From: CAKSQF01 sp051867915 | GTDB lineage: Bacteria; Bacillota; Clostridia; Oscillospirales; CAG-272 | Assembly (NCBI GenBank): GCA_051867915.1 | Contig: JBJDZJ010000155.1 | Coordinates: forward strand, 1-7,775 | Direction: 5' to 3' | Length of the DNA: 7,775 bases | In this document: one piece after another, positions 7,456 to 7,775 of the stretch | Position numbering within the stretch: the first letter of the stretch is position 1 | Layout: the number at the start of each line of letters is the position of its first letter | Notes under the pieces: generated by a model | Seen by the model: only the letters and a program-made list of their open reading frames with translations | What the model was told of the DNA's origin: nothing | The model's database searches: none | Made by a program: the position numbers and the translations under genes

Positions 7456-7720
7456 GGCGGGAGCAATCCGAGCGTCCGGGCGGATGCAACGGGTCAACCC
7501 CTTTCCGACTACTTGGTTTTTCCATTTTTGAAAAGGATACACCGCAAACGGCGTGCAAAGTTAGCGGTAATTTTAAATTACATTTGCGCCGTTGCTGAAA
7601 TATTCTTTGCGGCTTAAACAGCCGCATTCCGCAAGCGGAAACAGAATATTTCCCCATAAAAATTGCAGACATAAATGCATCGTACCCTTAAGGACAGTAA
7701 CTTAAAGGTGCGAGCATTGC
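7456..7720 (+). other. Gene-free, hairpin-rich region; candidate structured 3' UTR, small RNA or dispersed repeat
   Basis: No convincing protein gene lies after the ATPase stop. Instead there are successive inverted repeats. GCAATCCG/CGGATGC is at 7463-7487 (one bulge). A 9-bp stem of 7544-7553 with 7587-7595 (one bulged A) encloses an AT palindrome at 7568-7580. A perfect 10-bp outer stem, 7597-7606 with 7643-7652, encloses two small hairpins, TGCGGC/GCCGCA (7608-7626) and TTCCG/CGGAA (7627-7640), a three-way-junction layout. Finally a long stem of 7675-7692 with 7701-7717 has one C-A mismatch, one G-U pair and a small internal loop. I do not recognise a named RNA family. It could be the end of the ATPase mRNA, a separate RNA, or a leader of the next gene outside the window. 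The strand is assumed from the downstream terminator. Confidence 0.45.
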
Positions 7721-7735
7721 GAAGGGCAAGAGAAT

Positions 7736-7766
7736 AGAGAGAGGTTTTTACGCTTCTCTCTTTTTT
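7736..7766 (+). terminator. Rho-independent terminator near the window end
   Basis: AGAGAGAGG (7736-7744) pairs with CTTCTCTCT (7753-7761), 9 bp with one G-U pair and an 8-base loop, and is followed by a T-run to 7766. The stem is the top of a longer imperfect inverted repeat that spans 7722-7775. It probably ends transcription of the ATPase and the structured region. Confidence 0.7.
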
Positions 7767-7775
7767 CTTGCCCTT

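Noticed and set aside
7485..7532. Tiny plus-strand frame of 15 codons starting at an ATG after the ATPase stop
   Set aside because: It has no ribosome site and no conserved-looking content. The ATG lies within the arm of a hairpin.
4633..7542. Stop-free reading frame of 969 codons antisense to the whole ATPase gene
   Set aside because: It is an exact shadow of the ATPase with low-complexity His/Gly/Asp/Gln-rich translation, no recognisable domain and no sensible ribosome site. Codon bias of the sense gene explains the missing stops.
7681..7735. Resemblance of AAAGGTGCGAG and the following AAGAG to the start of a lysine riboswitch core
   Set aside because: Only a short stretch matches. The other conserved lysine-riboswitch segments are not visible before the window ends, and the bases are better explained by the hairpin 7675-7717.
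1..7775. Mobile elements, CRISPR arrays, tRNA or rRNA genes, defence genes
   Set aside because: I looked on both strands and found no transposase, regular spaced repeats, tRNA-like cloverleaf with a standard T-loop, or rRNA segments. Apart from the last 320 bases the window is ordinary core metabolism and transport.

Overview
The window looks like a chromosomal segment of a moderately GC-rich Gram-positive anaerobe of the class Clostridia (Oscillospirales-like is my guess). The evidence is a tRNA-sensing T-box leader in front of a tryptophan operon, strong AGGAGG-like ribosome binding sites, sigma-A promoters with extended -10 boxes, and a TTG start codon. No name can be fixed from sequence reading alone.

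Left part, positions 1-4670, minus strand: a tryptophan biosynthesis operon read right to left. A consensus promoter (4642-4670) starts a roughly 310-nt leader. The leader is a complete T-box riboswitch with a UGG (Trp) specifier codon, a T-box whose bulge fits a tRNA with a G discriminator base, and competing antiterminator and terminator hairpins. The genes follow in the order trpE, trpG, trpD, trpC, trpB. trpB is cut off by the window edge after 103 codons. Spacing is tight: 6 bases between trpE and trpG, 53 between trpG and trpD, a 4-base overlap of trpD and trpC, and 39 bases between trpC and trpB. Together TrpE and TrpG make anthranilate from chorismate and glutamine, TrpD adds phosphoribose, TrpC closes the indole ring, and TrpB joins indole to serine. 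trpF, the isomerase between TrpD and TrpC, is not in its usual place between trpC and trpB.

Middle, positions 4671-4842: a short AT-rich divergent control region. It carries a second extended -10 promoter facing right and some small inverted repeats of unknown meaning.

Right part, positions 4843-7455, plus strand: one complete 870-residue P-type ATPase of the P2 (SERCA/PMCA, bacterial YloB/PacL-like) type, probably exporting Ca2+. It starts at TTG.

Positions 7456-7775 hold no convincing gene. They hold a run of at least five inverted repeats that could fold into a structured RNA, ending in a hairpin with a U-run that looks like a rho-independent terminator. This is the only part of the window that I cannot assign to a known system.
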